NCBI GenBank assembly: GCA_011053055.1 | Contig: DRHT01000047.1 | Coordinates: forward strand, 157,258 to 221,257 | Direction of reading: 5' to 3' | Source: Halopseudomonas sabulinigri | Lineage (GTDB): Bacteria; Pseudomonadota; Gammaproteobacteria; Pseudomonadales; Pseudomonadaceae | Length of the DNA stretch: 64,000 bases | In this document: piece after piece, positions 26,912 to 35,152 of the stretch | Layout: the number at the start of each line of letters is the position of its first letter | How positions within the stretch are numbered: position 1 is the first letter of the stretch | The notes under the pieces: model-generated | What the model saw: only the letters and a program-made list of their open reading frames with translations | Told to the model about the DNA's origin: nothing | The model's database searches: none | Position numbers and translations under genes: made by a program

Positions 26912-27224
26912 GCAGTGCTCACAACTTTTAATCCAGCACCGAAGGCTAACCCCTGAAGCCGGTGCTCGCAATACCTTGGGTTAGACCAATTCAGAAGTGT
27001 CTCGGCAGGCTCGCCTTGTCTCAACAACGGGCAACTCAGCCTAGTTTGTAAATTCAGCTGGGAGGCTTGTTGCTTAAGCGCCGAATTCAGCGGTTGATAG
27101 GGCTGCAAAAAAATCCTGCTGAAAGTCGCAAATAGCATAATGACATTACTGCATAGGCTGATTATGATCGCCCGGCGTTATCGAAAAAAATACTAAAAAA
27201 ACAATTGAAGAAGGATTCTTCTAA

Positions 27225-27692
27225 ATGATGTGCCTGAAAAAATTGGCTATCACAGCCGCCCTTTCTGCCTCCGTGTTTGTTACTGGCTGTGCCAGCATCG
27301 TAAGTGACTCGCAGTATCCCGTCGTAATGAAATCCGAGCCGTCAGGCGCCGAATATCAGATCCGCAATCGCAGCGGCAGTCTGGTTCACCAGGGTACCAC
27401 CCCTAGCACCGTTACGCTCAAGTCCGGCGCCGGTTACTTCAAGGGTGAACGCTATAAACTGCAGTTTTCCAAGGAAGGTTACCAGCAGCAAGATCAGAGC
27501 CTAGAGTCCAGCATGGATGGCTGGTACTGGGGCAACCTGCTGTTTGGGGGTTTGATTGGCATGCTGGCGGTTGATCCCGCTACCGGCGCCATGTACAAAT
27601 TGCCACCGGGTAAGACGGCCAATTTGGTTCAGATACCTATGGCCGCGCCAGCAACGCCTGAAGCGGAGGTGGTCAGCTCGGTTACCGAGTGA
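27225..27692 (+). CDS. Predicted lipoprotein with PEGA-like domain
   Basis: This 155-residue protein has a type II signal peptide with lipobox VTGC (Cys at about residue 22), so it is likely an outer- or inner-membrane lipoprotein. The sequence SEPSGAEYQIRNRSG and the later GYFKGERYKLQFSKEGY resemble PEGA-type beta domains. A short hydrophobic segment (YWGNLLFGGLIGMLAVDP) near residue 110 is typical of this uncharacterised lipoprotein group. AAGGATTCTTCTAA precedes the double ATG. Function unknown. Confidence 0.75.
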   Translation: MMCLKKLAITAALSASVFVTGCASIVSDSQYPVVMKSEPSGAEYQIRNRSGSLVHQGTTPSTVTLKSGAGYFKGERYKLQFSKEGYQQQDQSLESSMDGWYWGNLLFGGLIGMLAVDPATGAMYKLPPGKTANLVQIPMAAPATPEAEVVSSVTE

Positions 27693-27722
27693 AATAGCGA
27701 CATGGGTAATATCCAGATCCAT

Positions 27723-27750
27723 AAAAAGGGGCGCCGTGGCGCCCTTTTTT
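27723..27750. terminator. Bidirectional Rho-independent terminator
   Basis: GGGGCGCC and GGCGCCC form a GC stem with a two-base loop, flanked by AAAAA on the left and TTTTTT on the right. It serves the lipoprotein gene and the convergent SDR gene. Confidence 0.9.
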
Positions 27751-27751
27751 A

Positions 27752-28537
27752 TTACAGTTCCATATTGCGCGCCAGCTTGTCACGCAGCAGCTCCGGGTCA
27801 TTGCTGGCGGCTTTATCCAGCTCCGCCAGCTCCTCCGGAATGTACCAGTGCAGTTTCTTCTCGTCGTGGTAACTGGCCCACACCACCTTTGCCACTTCAA
27901 CCGCTTCAATCAATCGGAACGGTCCTTTGGTTGGCGCCTTCTCCAGAAATTCGTCAGACGTCATACCGGTGCGGATCAAGCCCGGCAGCGCGTCGGCGCA
28001 ACGAATATCGTACCGCTTGAACTCGTTCGACCATGCTTCGGTCAGGCCCTTAACCGCATGCTTGCTGGCCGAATACACCGCAATCAGCGGCATGCCCATG
28101 GTTGCCGAAGACGATGAGGTGTTGAAGCACAAGGCATTGGGTGTTTCTTTCAGCAGCGGCAGCGCGCTGTGGGTGCCGTTCATCACACCAATCACGTTGA
28201 CATTGATGATCTTCAACTGATCCTCGAACGACATCTCATCGAAGAACCCGCGCATGATAATCCCCGCGTTGTTGAACAGAATATCCATACGCCCGCCGGT
28301 AGCCGCGCTGAAGGTGGCCACCGCCGCATCAAACTGCGCTTTGTCGCTTACGTCCAGGGTTTGGGTCACGCAGTTGTCTGCACCCAACTCTGCCTGCAAG
28401 GCGTCTAACCCCGCCTGGTTGACGTCGAACGCGCCAATGAACCAGCCTTTTTCGTTAAACAACCGAGCGGTCTCGCGGCCCATGCCGGAGGCGGCACCGG
28501 TAATGAAGATGGATTGACGGCCTGCGGCTTGGGACAT
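27752..28537 (-). CDS. SDR family oxidoreductase
   Basis: This 261-residue classical SDR has TGAASGMGRETA, NNAG, a catalytic Ser in FNTSSSSATMG, and YSASK. The later part (YHDEKKLHWYIPEEL) resembles SDRs of fatty or aromatic alcohol metabolism. ATG 28537 is chosen because it begins just before the Rossmann strand; Met codons at 28552 and 28582 also lack a good Shine-Dalgarno, so the exact start is uncertain. It appears monocistronic. Confidence 0.82.
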   Translation of the reverse strand: MSQAAGRQSIFITGAASGMGRETARLFNEKGWFIGAFDVNQAGLDALQAELGADNCVTQTLDVSDKAQFDAAVATFSAATGGRMDILFNNAGIIMRGFFDEMSFEDQLKIINVNVIGVMNGTHSALPLLKETPNALCFNTSSSSATMGMPLIAVYSASKHAVKGLTEAWSNEFKRYDIRCADALPGLIRTGMTSDEFLEKAPTKGPFRLIEAVEVAKVVWASYHDEKKLHWYIPEELAELDKAASNDPELLRDKLARNMEL

Positions 28538-28693
28538 GGGCGGGGTTCTCATTTGGTGTTGTGGATGAGCTGACGTTAGCACTGACCGGGTGGCTTGGGA
28601 GCCAATGGGTAGTTTGGTTGATTATTGGGGAATCATTGGGGTGATGGGCGGGTAGTGCATGCGCGACCTGCGCTTGGCTTTTACATCGGAGGT

Positions 28694-29325
28694 TGGCTCA
28701 CTATCGCCTTTCGCCTGGCCGGCGAGCCAAGGGTGGCCGCTTGCCCGGCCCCCCTTAGCGATCCCCCGGGGCACCCAGCTGCGCGGCCCTGCGGGTTCGC
28801 TGCGTTGCTCAAGCTGCCGGGGACGCTCGCAAACTCGCTACGCTCAGACACCGCGAGCATCTTTTTCCCGGCAGCTCTCCGCTACTCGCCCGCGCAGATG
28901 GGGTTTTGGGTCCGTGCGATGTTATGGACTCTGTCGGCTGGTTAGATACCCAAAAGATCCTGAGTGAATGTCATTTGTCTGATCTTGGCGCGCTTCGCTC
29001 GGTATCCTTGCCCCAGCTGTTAAGCCAGCTATGTACATGGCTGGCATCAACTACTTTACCCAGAGCAGCGGACTCGGTTGCATTCAGAGTTTGCTGCATG
29101 CGCGTTGTATCGCGTTGCGGCTTTTTAATGTCCGCGGCTAAACTTTGATTGATCACTTAATCGATGCTCCGCTGTAACCAGATGGTAATTGAACTCTTGC
29201 GGCTCTTCGGATTCGCGGTGCCGAGGATACAACTCGCCTGCCGCCCACAAACTCGACGCTGCGCGCCTCAGACACCGCAAGCACTTTTTCCTCGGAAGCT
29301 CTGAGCTAATAGCCCGCGCAGATGG
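28694..29325 (+). repeat. Dispersed intergenic repeat (about 200 bp), two copies
   Basis: The stretch 28694-28905 contains landmarks GCTTGCCCGGCCCCCC, GGTTCGCTGCGTTGCTC, CTCAGACACCGCGAGC and CTACTCGCCCGCGCAGATGG. The same landmarks recur in order at 51.9 and 63.4 kb and, more diverged, at 33.0 kb. A degraded second copy lies at about 29205-29325. Short open frames here are products of the repeat and do not look like genes. Nothing else was seen between the SDR gene and the attC site at 29362. Confidence 0.8.
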
Positions 29326-29361
29326 GATTGTGGTGCGTTTGGTGTTGAATAATTCTGTTTA

Positions 29362-29443
29362 GTTAACGCCGCCAGCACGTGCGGCGTTGTAGTGAAGGCG
29401 CAGCCGCAACGGAGAAGGCGTCGCAGTGCCTGGCCTTGTTAAG
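29362..29443 (-). other. attC site 1 (integron recombination site)
   Basis: On the minus strand it runs from R'' CTTAAC to R' CGTTAAC, with an imperfect inverted repeat between (GCCAGGCACTGCGACG pairing with GCCAGCACGTGCGGCG of the other strand, with extrahelical bases). The DUF4145 stop codon lies inside R''. AAAACTTAAC at the end of this cassette is the exact complement of GTTAAGTTTT at the cassette's own start, the hallmark of a mobile gene cassette. Confidence 0.87.
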
Positions 29444-30203
29444 TTTTTTTCGCACGCCTTACCCGCCTGTGTTTTAATTCGTCGCCTTTTGCTGGTATCT
29501 CGAAAATAGAGTCAAAAGTATGTTCGATAATCTCTATAGCTAGAGCGAGTTCATCCCTTGAAGGATGGGCAAGTTCATGAACCGCTGCATTCCCCATAAA
29601 ACGATGTTCATGAAGCAGGTTAGCGCTTTTCTCTGTTAAAAATCCTTTTTCATGTAACCCTGAAATTTTTCCTTCGAGGTTAGAAAATCGCTTTACTTCC
29701 TGAGTAAGATCTTTTTTGGCAATTGTTTTAGGCCCATCAATAACACCAAGCTCCGCACATAGCCCTTCAATCAAGGCTCTTAGTCCTGCCGCTGTCAATG
29801 TAAACGAATCATTATTAAAACAATCAATTGATTCACGATAAATGCGACGTAAATTGTTAGGGACCTCCCAAAACTCTTTAATAGCTCGCGTGTTGTTTGA
29901 GCGTTTTGGATAAAGAGTCACTCGCTCCCCATCATCCCATTCATCTGGTCCTATCTGATGCATATCTTCAGAGAACCAATTAACCTGTCTGAAAGAGGAA
30001 GACATACAACCTTGACATTGCACGACCTGATGGGAACTACTCCAATCAATTGAAAAGCTGCCTCCATCGTAATCTTCTGAACCACGGTGATCATATGATG
30101 TAACGATCATATGGCGAGTTGACCTGCCACACTGAGCACAGTGCTCTTTAACAATAGAATCTATGGATTTCCCTTCCTCATAATTCTCTGTGATCTCAGC
30201 CAA
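29439..30203 (-). CDS. DUF4145 protein in an integron cassette
   Basis: This 254-residue protein has an N-terminal zinc-ribbon-like CxxC pair (HCAQCGRS and QCQGCMSS) and a C-terminal DUF4145-like helical part (AAGLRALIEGLCAELGV, FMGNAAVHELAHPSRDEL). The start is TTG 30203, 7 bp after AAGGAG; the GTG at 30236 lies inside attC2 and has no ribosome site. Base composition is visibly lower in GC than the flanks. DUF4145 proteins are often near restriction or defence genes, but this one's activity is unknown. Confidence 0.82.
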   Translation of the reverse strand: MAEITENYEEGKSIDSIVKEHCAQCGRSTRHMIVTSYDHRGSEDYDGGSFSIDWSSSHQVVQCQGCMSSSFRQVNWFSEDMHQIGPDEWDDGERVTLYPKRSNNTRAIKEFWEVPNNLRRIYRESIDCFNNDSFTLTAAGLRALIEGLCAELGVIDGPKTIAKKDLTQEVKRFSNLEGKISGLHEKGFLTEKSANLLHEHRFMGNAAVHELAHPSRDELALAIEIIEHTFDSIFEIPAKGDELKHRRVRRAKKT

Positions 30204-30219
30204 CTTACTCTCCTTAAAA

Positions 30220-30266
30220 CTTAACGTCGTAATCACGCGCTTGTCGCGTGCATTACCTTGTTAGAG
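30220..30266 (-). other. attC site 2
   Basis: Minus-strand R'' CTCTAAC and R' CGTTAAG bound a 47-bp site with the inverted repeat GTAATGCACGCG / CGCGTGATTAC; the extra G is the extrahelical base typical of attC. GTGCTCTAAC is the exact complement of GTTAGAGCAC at the start of the cassette it terminates (about 31138-31147). The stop codon of the upstream cassette gene is within R''. Confidence 0.92.
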
Positions 30267-31121
30267 CACATCGACTTGACCCGTACGGATTCGTTGCAAG
30301 TAGCTGGCCCCGAAATCTGTTAACTCATTGTCATCATCAACAACTCCCCACTTGTTGAGATCCATGACATAACCCTGCTCAAGGCTCTCAACGATCCCAG
30401 AGAACCTTCGCTTCAGAGCAGGTTCCGTCAATCTCCGCCCTGAGTGCCAGATGCGATCAAGAACATGCTTCTCTGTGTATTCGATGAATCCAGGATCATC
30501 CAAGAGCGTATCATGCTGTCCGCGCGCGGATTTCATTCTCGATATCGTGACTCGGCGCTTCAACTGAGCCATTTCGTTTTGAGTTTTTTTGAGCTGTTCC
30601 TCGTTCTCCCGCAGCTCAGCCATGAACTTTGTTTTCTCCTCTTCTTGCAAATGCGCTCTGTCAATCAGTTGCATGATTAGTGCGTTTCGTTCCTCGGAGG
30701 TCTTGTCGAGGGTTTCTTCGCCCTCTTCAAGCTTTTTCTGGGCCTCGCGAACTCTTTCACCGCTCGGCATGCGTTGTATATGATCCCGCACGCTTGAATA
30801 ACCCTCATCCAGGTGTCGAAGGCGTTCACCGAATCCACTTTCCATTTTTGTAATTAGCTGAGCGATTTCACGCGTGAACTTGTACGTGTTGTCATAAAAC
30901 GTGTTGCTCGTTTCCGTAGCTTTGAAATAGAAAAGCGCTGCGAGGCCAACAGAGAAGAAAGCCAGCAGCAGCGACAACAAAGAAGGAAAATCAAAGACAA
31001 AGTTGAACGGTGTTACAGCGATTTTGTAAGCGGTAATCGATATCAAAACGATCACCGCAAACGCCTTAACAGAGTGCCAGCGATCCAAATTATCGGTGTC
31101 GTCGTCTTTCATTTCAGTCAC
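30261..31121 (-). CDS. Membrane-anchored coiled-coil protein in an integron cassette
   Basis: This 286-residue protein has two TM helices (about residues 18-37 and 45-67, SLLSLLLAFFSVGLAALFYF). A long charged coiled coil follows (about 100-200, KKLEEGEETLDKTSEERNAL). The C-terminal domain of about 80 residues contains RIWHSGRRLTEPALKRRF and LTDFGASYLQRI, suggestive of a winged-helix-like fold. GTG 31121 is the start: AAGGGGGATCTGTA lies immediately before it, between the attC core and the gene. I do not recognise the family. Cassette location and architecture are compatible with a stress or phage-defence role. Confidence 0.78.
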   Translation of the reverse strand: MTEMKDDDTDNLDRWHSVKAFAVIVLISITAYKIAVTPFNFVFDFPSLLSLLLAFFSVGLAALFYFKATETSNTFYDNTYKFTREIAQLITKMESGFGERLRHLDEGYSSVRDHIQRMPSGERVREAQKKLEEGEETLDKTSEERNALIMQLIDRAHLQEEEKTKFMAELRENEEQLKKTQNEMAQLKRRVTISRMKSARGQHDTLLDDPGFIEYTEKHVLDRIWHSGRRLTEPALKRRFSGIVESLEQGYVMDLNKWGVVDDDNELTDFGASYLQRIRTGQVDVL

Positions 31122-31140
31122 TACAGATCCCCCTTATGTG

Positions 31141-31261
31141 CTCTAACAGTGATTAGATCGCACGCTGCGTTAATACGCGGTATGACACGCGCGACGAATG
31201 ACTCGATTCTTTTTTTATCAGTCACTTGTGCGTACTCATGCTGTTATCCCTCACGTTAAAC
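31141..31261 (-). other. attC site 3
   Basis: Minus strand: R'' GTTTAAC followed by GTGA; R' GTTAGAG preceded by TCAC. TTTAACGTGA pairs with TCACTGTTAGA with one unpaired base. The internal variable region is about 90 bp and contains further inverted repeats around GTGCG/CGCAC. The gene that belonged to this attC is no longer visible on its far side. Confidence 0.8.
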
Positions 31262-31358
31262 TGCGTGCGATATAAGTCCATTATGGCTGCGCACAGGCCG
31301 CACAATGCTGCCCTGGCCAGCAACTGGCAGGGCGTTTGGTTTTCTAGGTTGGGGTAGT

Positions 31359-31406
31359 CAGGCATCCGTGCCTCCAGAAAGGGGTCTGCAAAAAAGCAGT
31401 TACTGG
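31359..31406. repeat. 48-bp double-hairpin repeat, copy A
   Basis: CAGGCATCC-TGCCTCCAG and a following GCAAAAAAGC/CTGC hairpin are repeated with about 85% identity at 35058-35105. The remaining bases between attC3 and the sigma gene (31262-31620) show no gene. Confidence 0.7.
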
Positions 31407-31622
31407 CATAGTGCTACGCTTTTGGCGGCTTGCCAACCCTGTTTTTGATCAGGGCGTTTGCGGTAAACCAGTCCGCTTTTGAGCCGAGTAGCGGTTTTAT
31501 TCGGGTGATGGAATAGGCGTATGTCACTACACATCGTGGATGTCTCCAGCGCGGGGAGTCGCTGATGGCGCGGCCCCCTCAGAAACAATTACACACGAAT
31601 TGCCCACTTTATTTCGCTTTGT

Positions 31623-31650
31623 GACATCCATGAGTGCTGCTCGCGGGTAT
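31623..31650 (+). promoter_or_regulatory. Predicted ECF promoter (GACATC-N16-GGGTAT)
   Basis: The hexamers GACATC and GGGTAT, 16 bp apart, lie 43 bp upstream of the ECF sigma ATG. The same two hexamers at the same spacing precede the DUF4394 gene at 33575. This agreement suggests both are read by the ECF factor encoded here. Confidence 0.65.
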
Positions 31651-31692
31651 AGCCTGCAGGAACGGAATGGCGATTGAGTACAGGATTACGGT

Positions 31693-32241
31693 ATGGCAGA
31701 CAGCGAGTTTGATTACGAGGGCACTCTGGAGGCCTGTGCGCGCGGTGATAAGGGCGCGTTTCAGCGTTTGTATCAGCGCGAGGCCGGGCAGATGCTGGGG
31801 TTGGCTATTACCTTGCTGGGGCGGCGTGATCAGGCTGAGGATTGCTTGCACGATGCGCTGGTTAAGGTGTGGCATAACGCTGATCGTTTTGATCGTTCGC
31901 TGGGTCAGGGCCGCGCGTGGATTTACAGCATTCTGCGTTACCGGGCGCTCAATCAGCTGCGCAGTCGCGGGCGGTTGGTCGATACCGACGACGGCTTTAT
32001 CGAGCAGATGGCCGATGACAGTGCGCAGGCAGAAGACATTGCCAGCGATCAGTCCGAAGGCCGTGAGCTGCGTCGTTGTTTGCGTCAGTTGGAGCGTCCG
32101 CGTCGTCATCCGATCCTGCTGGCCTTTTATCGAGGCCTGACCCATGAACAGATTGCCAGCCGGCTGACCACGCCGCTGGGCACCATCAAGGGACGTATCC
32201 GCGCCGGACTACGCGCATTGCAGGAGTGTTTGCAGGCATGA
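31693..32241 (+). CDS. ECF sigma factor (RskA-partnered)
   Basis: This 182-residue sigma70-family factor has region 2 (LGLAITLLGRRDQAEDCLHD, GRAWIYSILRYRALN) and region 4 (FYRGLTHEQIASRLTTPLGT then IKGRIRAGL). It has no extra domains. It is followed directly by an anti-sigma-K-type gene with ATGA overlap. AGGAT lies before ATG. The group responds to envelope or oxidative stress in other bacteria. Autoregulation is inferred from the promoter shared with DUF4394. Confidence 0.92.
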   Translation: MADSEFDYEGTLEACARGDKGAFQRLYQREAGQMLGLAITLLGRRDQAEDCLHDALVKVWHNADRFDRSLGQGRAWIYSILRYRALNQLRSRGRLVDTDDGFIEQMADDSAQAEDIASDQSEGRELRRCLRQLERPRRHPILLAFYRGLTHEQIASRLTTPLGTIKGRIRAGLRALQECLQA

Positions 32242-32957
32242 TTCCAGAGGCAATTGAGCCGCGTCGGGCGTTGATCGGCGAGTATGTACTGGGCTTGCTC
32301 GAAGAGCCGGAGGCCAGCGAGGTGCGCGAGTTGATCGCTCATGACCGCGAGGCCGCACGCATGGCGTTGGAGTGGGAGCAACATCTGCTTGAACTGGCGG
32401 ACGAGTTGCCACCGCAAACCCCTTCATTGGTGTTGTGGGAGCGCGTGCAGCAGAGCCTGGGTTGGACGCCTGCCTCTCAAGCCACAACCGCTGACGGTTT
32501 CTCCGGTTGGTGGAACAGCTTGGGCCTCTGGCGCCTAACTAGCGGAGCATTGGCGCTGTTGGTTCTGTTCAGTTGGCTACCTGGCGTGCTGCGTGATGCA
32601 CCGAGCAGCGCCAGCTTCACGGCAGTGCTGCAAGTACCGGGCGAAAGCGCCAAACCGGGCTGGGTGGTTACTGTTGACGGTGACGGCACGCTGAATCTGC
32701 AATCACTGGTAGCGGATCAGATCCCGGCCAATCAGAGCGTGCAATTCTGGACTCTGATCGATCCCAAAGACGGCCCGCGCTCATTGGGCCTGATCGAGCC
32801 GGGCAAAGGCACGACTCTGAGTGCCGAGCAGATTGGTGCCGTGCAGGCAGGGCAGTTGTTTGAGCTGACGCTCGAGCCGGAAGGCGGCTCGCCTTTGAAT
32901 CGTCCTACAGGACCGGTTTTGTATATTGGGCGTGCGGTGCTTATTGCGAGTAACTAG
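32238..32957 (+). CDS. Anti-sigma factor, RskA family
   Basis: This 239-residue single-pass membrane protein has an N-terminal anti-sigma domain (RRALIGEYVLGLLEEPEASE) that should hold the ECF factor. A TM helix follows near residues 105-123 (LALLVLFSWLPGVL), then a periplasmic RskA domain (FTAVLQVPGESAKPGWVVTV, LFELTLEPEGGSP). There is no zinc-binding HxxxCxxC, as expected for this family. Its ATG overlaps the sigma stop. Confidence 0.9.
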   Translation: MIPEAIEPRRALIGEYVLGLLEEPEASEVRELIAHDREAARMALEWEQHLLELADELPPQTPSLVLWERVQQSLGWTPASQATTADGFSGWWNSLGLWRLTSGALALLVLFSWLPGVLRDAPSSASFTAVLQVPGESAKPGWVVTVDGDGTLNLQSLVADQIPANQSVQFWTLIDPKDGPRSLGLIEPGKGTTLSAEQIGAVQAGQLFELTLEPEGGSPLNRPTGPVLYIGRAVLIASN

Positions 32958-33009
32958 GGGTAGTATCCGCGCCGAGTTGGTTCTCGGCGTGATTGTGATG
33001 CGCGTTTTT

Positions 33010-33470
33010 CGCCTCGCTGGCGAGTCCCCTTTCTTTGCTTGCCCAAAGAAACGGAACCCAAAGAAAGGGCACCTCCAGCCAAGCTGGCCTGCGGCTTCTC
33101 TGCGTTACTCGGTGTTGAGCGCGCCTGCGGAACTCGCTTCGCTCACACAGTCCTCGGCTTAATCGCTCAACCCCTGCGTTACTCGACAGCTTGGAAGGGG
33201 GACGAAACGCCTGAGATCGGAGTCCTGTCGGGCTTGGTTGTTTGGTTGAAACTTAAACATCAAAACTGAAGGCTGCACGGACTAAATAATCCCATCTGAG
33301 CGGGCGAGTAGCGCAGAGCTGCCGGGAAAAAGGCGCGTGCGGTGTCTGAGGTGCGCAGCGCCGAGTTTGTGAGCGGCCGGCTAGGTGTGCCCCGGCAGCT
33401 TGAGCAACGCAGCGAACCCGGAGGGCCGCGCAGCTGGGTGCCCTTGGCTCGCCTAAGGGCGAAACCGGAA
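33010..33470. repeat. Dispersed repeat in inverted pair
   Basis: Copy 33010-33195 (including the imperfect inverted stretch CCCTTTCTTTGCTTGCCCA / CCAAAGAAAGGG) reads on the plus strand. Copy 33293-33470 reads on the minus strand and carries the same CGCTACTCGCCCGCTCAGATGG, GCCGGGAAAAAG and AACGCAGCGAACCC landmarks as at 28.7 kb. No gene was seen between the anti-sigma gene and DUF4394. Confidence 0.75.
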
Positions 33471-33574
33471 ATCAGCTGAGCAAATTATGTATGCGCATCG
33501 CACGCAACGCCTATGACGAGGTTTGCGGTTTCGAACATCGCGCTAGAGCTCAAGAAAATTTATTTTCATCCCCC

Positions 33575-33602
33575 GACATCTAAACTGCATCTTGGCGGGT
33601 AT
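33575..33602 (+). promoter_or_regulatory. Predicted ECF promoter (GACATC-N16-GGGTAT)
   Basis: The hexamers and spacing are identical to those in front of the ECF sigma gene at 31623. The site ends 74 bp before the DUF4394 ATG, leaving an untranslated leader of about 65 bases. Confidence 0.65.
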
Positions 33603-33676
33603 TGCTTACAGGTGACTTACAAAGCACCCAGCTGGATGGGCCAAGCCCATCACCACATGAATGCGAGGAATCACAG

Positions 33677-34456
33677 ATGAATACTTTCAATAAACTGATC
33701 CTGACGACTTCACTAACACTGGCCGCCGGCACCGCCAGCGCCGCCACGCTGCTCGCCCTCGGTGAAGACGGCATGCTGCACAAGATCGATACCGAAGCGC
33801 TGAGCGTCACTGCCAGCATGCAAGTTGACGGCGCCAGCGATCTGCGCGGCATCGACGTGCGCCCTGCCAACGGCATGCTCTACGCCCTCGGCGGCGGCAC
33901 CCAGCTGTACATCATTGATGCAGCCACTGGTAAAGCCACCGCCGGCGCCAAGCTGAACTCTGCGCTACCGGGTAGCGAGCACGCCGTGGTCGACTTCAAC
34001 CCCAAGGCGGATCGCCTGCGCCTGCTGGCCGCTGACGGCACCAACTTCCGCGTGAATGTTGAGACCGGTGAAGTTGCTACCGATGGCAGCGTGGCTTACG
34101 CCAAAGACTCTGAGCACGGCACCATGATGCCGAAAGTGGTTGCCGGCGCTTACACCGACTCTTTCGCCGGTACCGAAAAAACCGAGCTTTATACTGTCGA
34201 CCTCGCCACCAGCATGTTAATGCTGCAGAACCCACCGAACGATGGCGTGCAACAGCCAGTAGGTGAACTAGCCAAAGGGCTGGACTCTGCTGCCATGGAC
34301 ATCGCCAGCGACGGCAAGGGCGGCAATACCGCTTATGTACTCGCCAATGGCACCCTGCACACCGTGGATCTGAAAACCGGCACACCGACTTCGCTGGGCA
34401 TGATCGCAGACCTGCCAGAGGGCATCATCGATATCGCCGTATGGCCTGAAATGTAA
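33677..34456 (+). CDS. DUF4394 secreted beta-propeller-like protein
   Basis: This 260-residue protein has a Sec signal peptide (residues 1-22, ending ASA). A DUF4394 domain follows, with repeated short beta units (LLALGEDGMLHKIDTEAL, ADGTNFRVNVETGEV, TELYTVDLATSM). It is predicted periplasmic or extracellular, function unknown. ATG 33677 follows GAGGAATCACAG. It is likely a target of the neighbouring ECF factor because of the shared promoter. Confidence 0.85.
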   Translation: MNTFNKLILTTSLTLAAGTASAATLLALGEDGMLHKIDTEALSVTASMQVDGASDLRGIDVRPANGMLYALGGGTQLYIIDAATGKATAGAKLNSALPGSEHAVVDFNPKADRLRLLAADGTNFRVNVETGEVATDGSVAYAKDSEHGTMMPKVVAGAYTDSFAGTEKTELYTVDLATSMLMLQNPPNDGVQQPVGELAKGLDSAAMDIASDGKGGNTAYVLANGTLHTVDLKTGTPTSLGMIADLPEGIIDIAVWPEM

Positions 34457-34479
34457 TTCGTTTCTGTTGCTGTAACTAA

Positions 34480-34508
34480 AACCCCGCGCATTTGCGCGGG
34501 GCTTTTTT
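34480..34508 (+). terminator. Rho-independent terminator
   Basis: ACCCCGCGCA/TGCGCGGGG forms the stem with a short TT loop and is followed by CTTTTTTAT. It ends the DUF4394 transcript. Confidence 0.92.
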
Positions 34509-34619
34509 ATATGAAATAAACCGCTATTCGGTAGCTAAAGCCTAGACGAAAACTGAATTTTCCAGTTGCTTAAGAAACCTTAAAGCTGACACTTCAGGCA
34601 TGTTGTGTGCATCAGCTAT

Positions 34620-34916
34620 CTAGAACCGCGAGTCGTTCTCGCAGGGTATGCCGTCCCGGTCACCGTCCATCTTGGTATTGGGGCAGTTTCTGACAAAGAA
34701 CTCAGCCTCTGCACGGGAGTGCATTTGACTGCAGTGCTGTCGCCCGTCGCAGGTAAAGCTTGGTTTTGACGGCGTGGGTGTGACGCGGTTGCTCGATGCT
34801 TGGTTAGTCACCTCACTACGATGCCCCGCAAATTCTGGGTTTTGTGGTTGCAGTTTTTCGGTATATATCTTCCAACCTGCAAAAATAACCAGCGCGAAAA
34901 ACAATAATTTTTTCAT
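34620..34916 (-). CDS. Small Excalibur-domain protein
   Basis: This 98-residue protein has an N-terminal membrane anchor or signal (MKKLLFFALVIFAGWKIY). A C-terminal Excalibur calcium-binding motif follows: FTCDGRQHCSQMHSRAE, then DGDRDGIPCEN. The four cysteines fit the family. ATG 34916 is preferred over the upstream TTG at 34928. It is probably periplasmic and anchored. Its role is unknown; many such domains are attached to nucleases, but no nuclease domain is present here. Confidence 0.8.
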   Translation of the reverse strand: MKKLLFFALVIFAGWKIYTEKLQPQNPEFAGHRSEVTNQASSNRVTPTPSKPSFTCDGRQHCSQMHSRAEAEFFVRNCPNTKMDGDRDGIPCENDSRF

Positions 34917-35057
34917 GGGCTTACTCAAAAATTTTGAAGCAGTAATGGGCGGGATCTGTGGATGAAGAGCTCGGGAGCATTACGCAGGCGGATACGCAAA
35001 ATGACGCATTCGTAACGCCAATAGTAAAGCGGGTTGTTTGTAGTGCACTGCAACAGC

Positions 35058-35105
35058 CAGGCATCCATGCCTCCAGTAAGGGGACTGCAAAACTGCAGTT
35101 ATTGG
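35058..35105. repeat. 48-bp double-hairpin repeat, copy B
   Basis: This is the second copy of the element at 31359-31406: CAGGCATCCATGCCTCCAG followed by an ACTGCAAAACTGCAGT hairpin. The surrounding 34917-35152 has no gene. Confidence 0.7.
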
Positions 35106-35152
35106 ATAGTGCAATTTAACGATGTGCTTGCCAACTGGTTTTTAGGTCTGGC

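Noticed and set aside
28625..28967. Short frames within the dispersed repeat
   Set aside because: The same frames recur wherever the repeat occurs; no start signals or domains.
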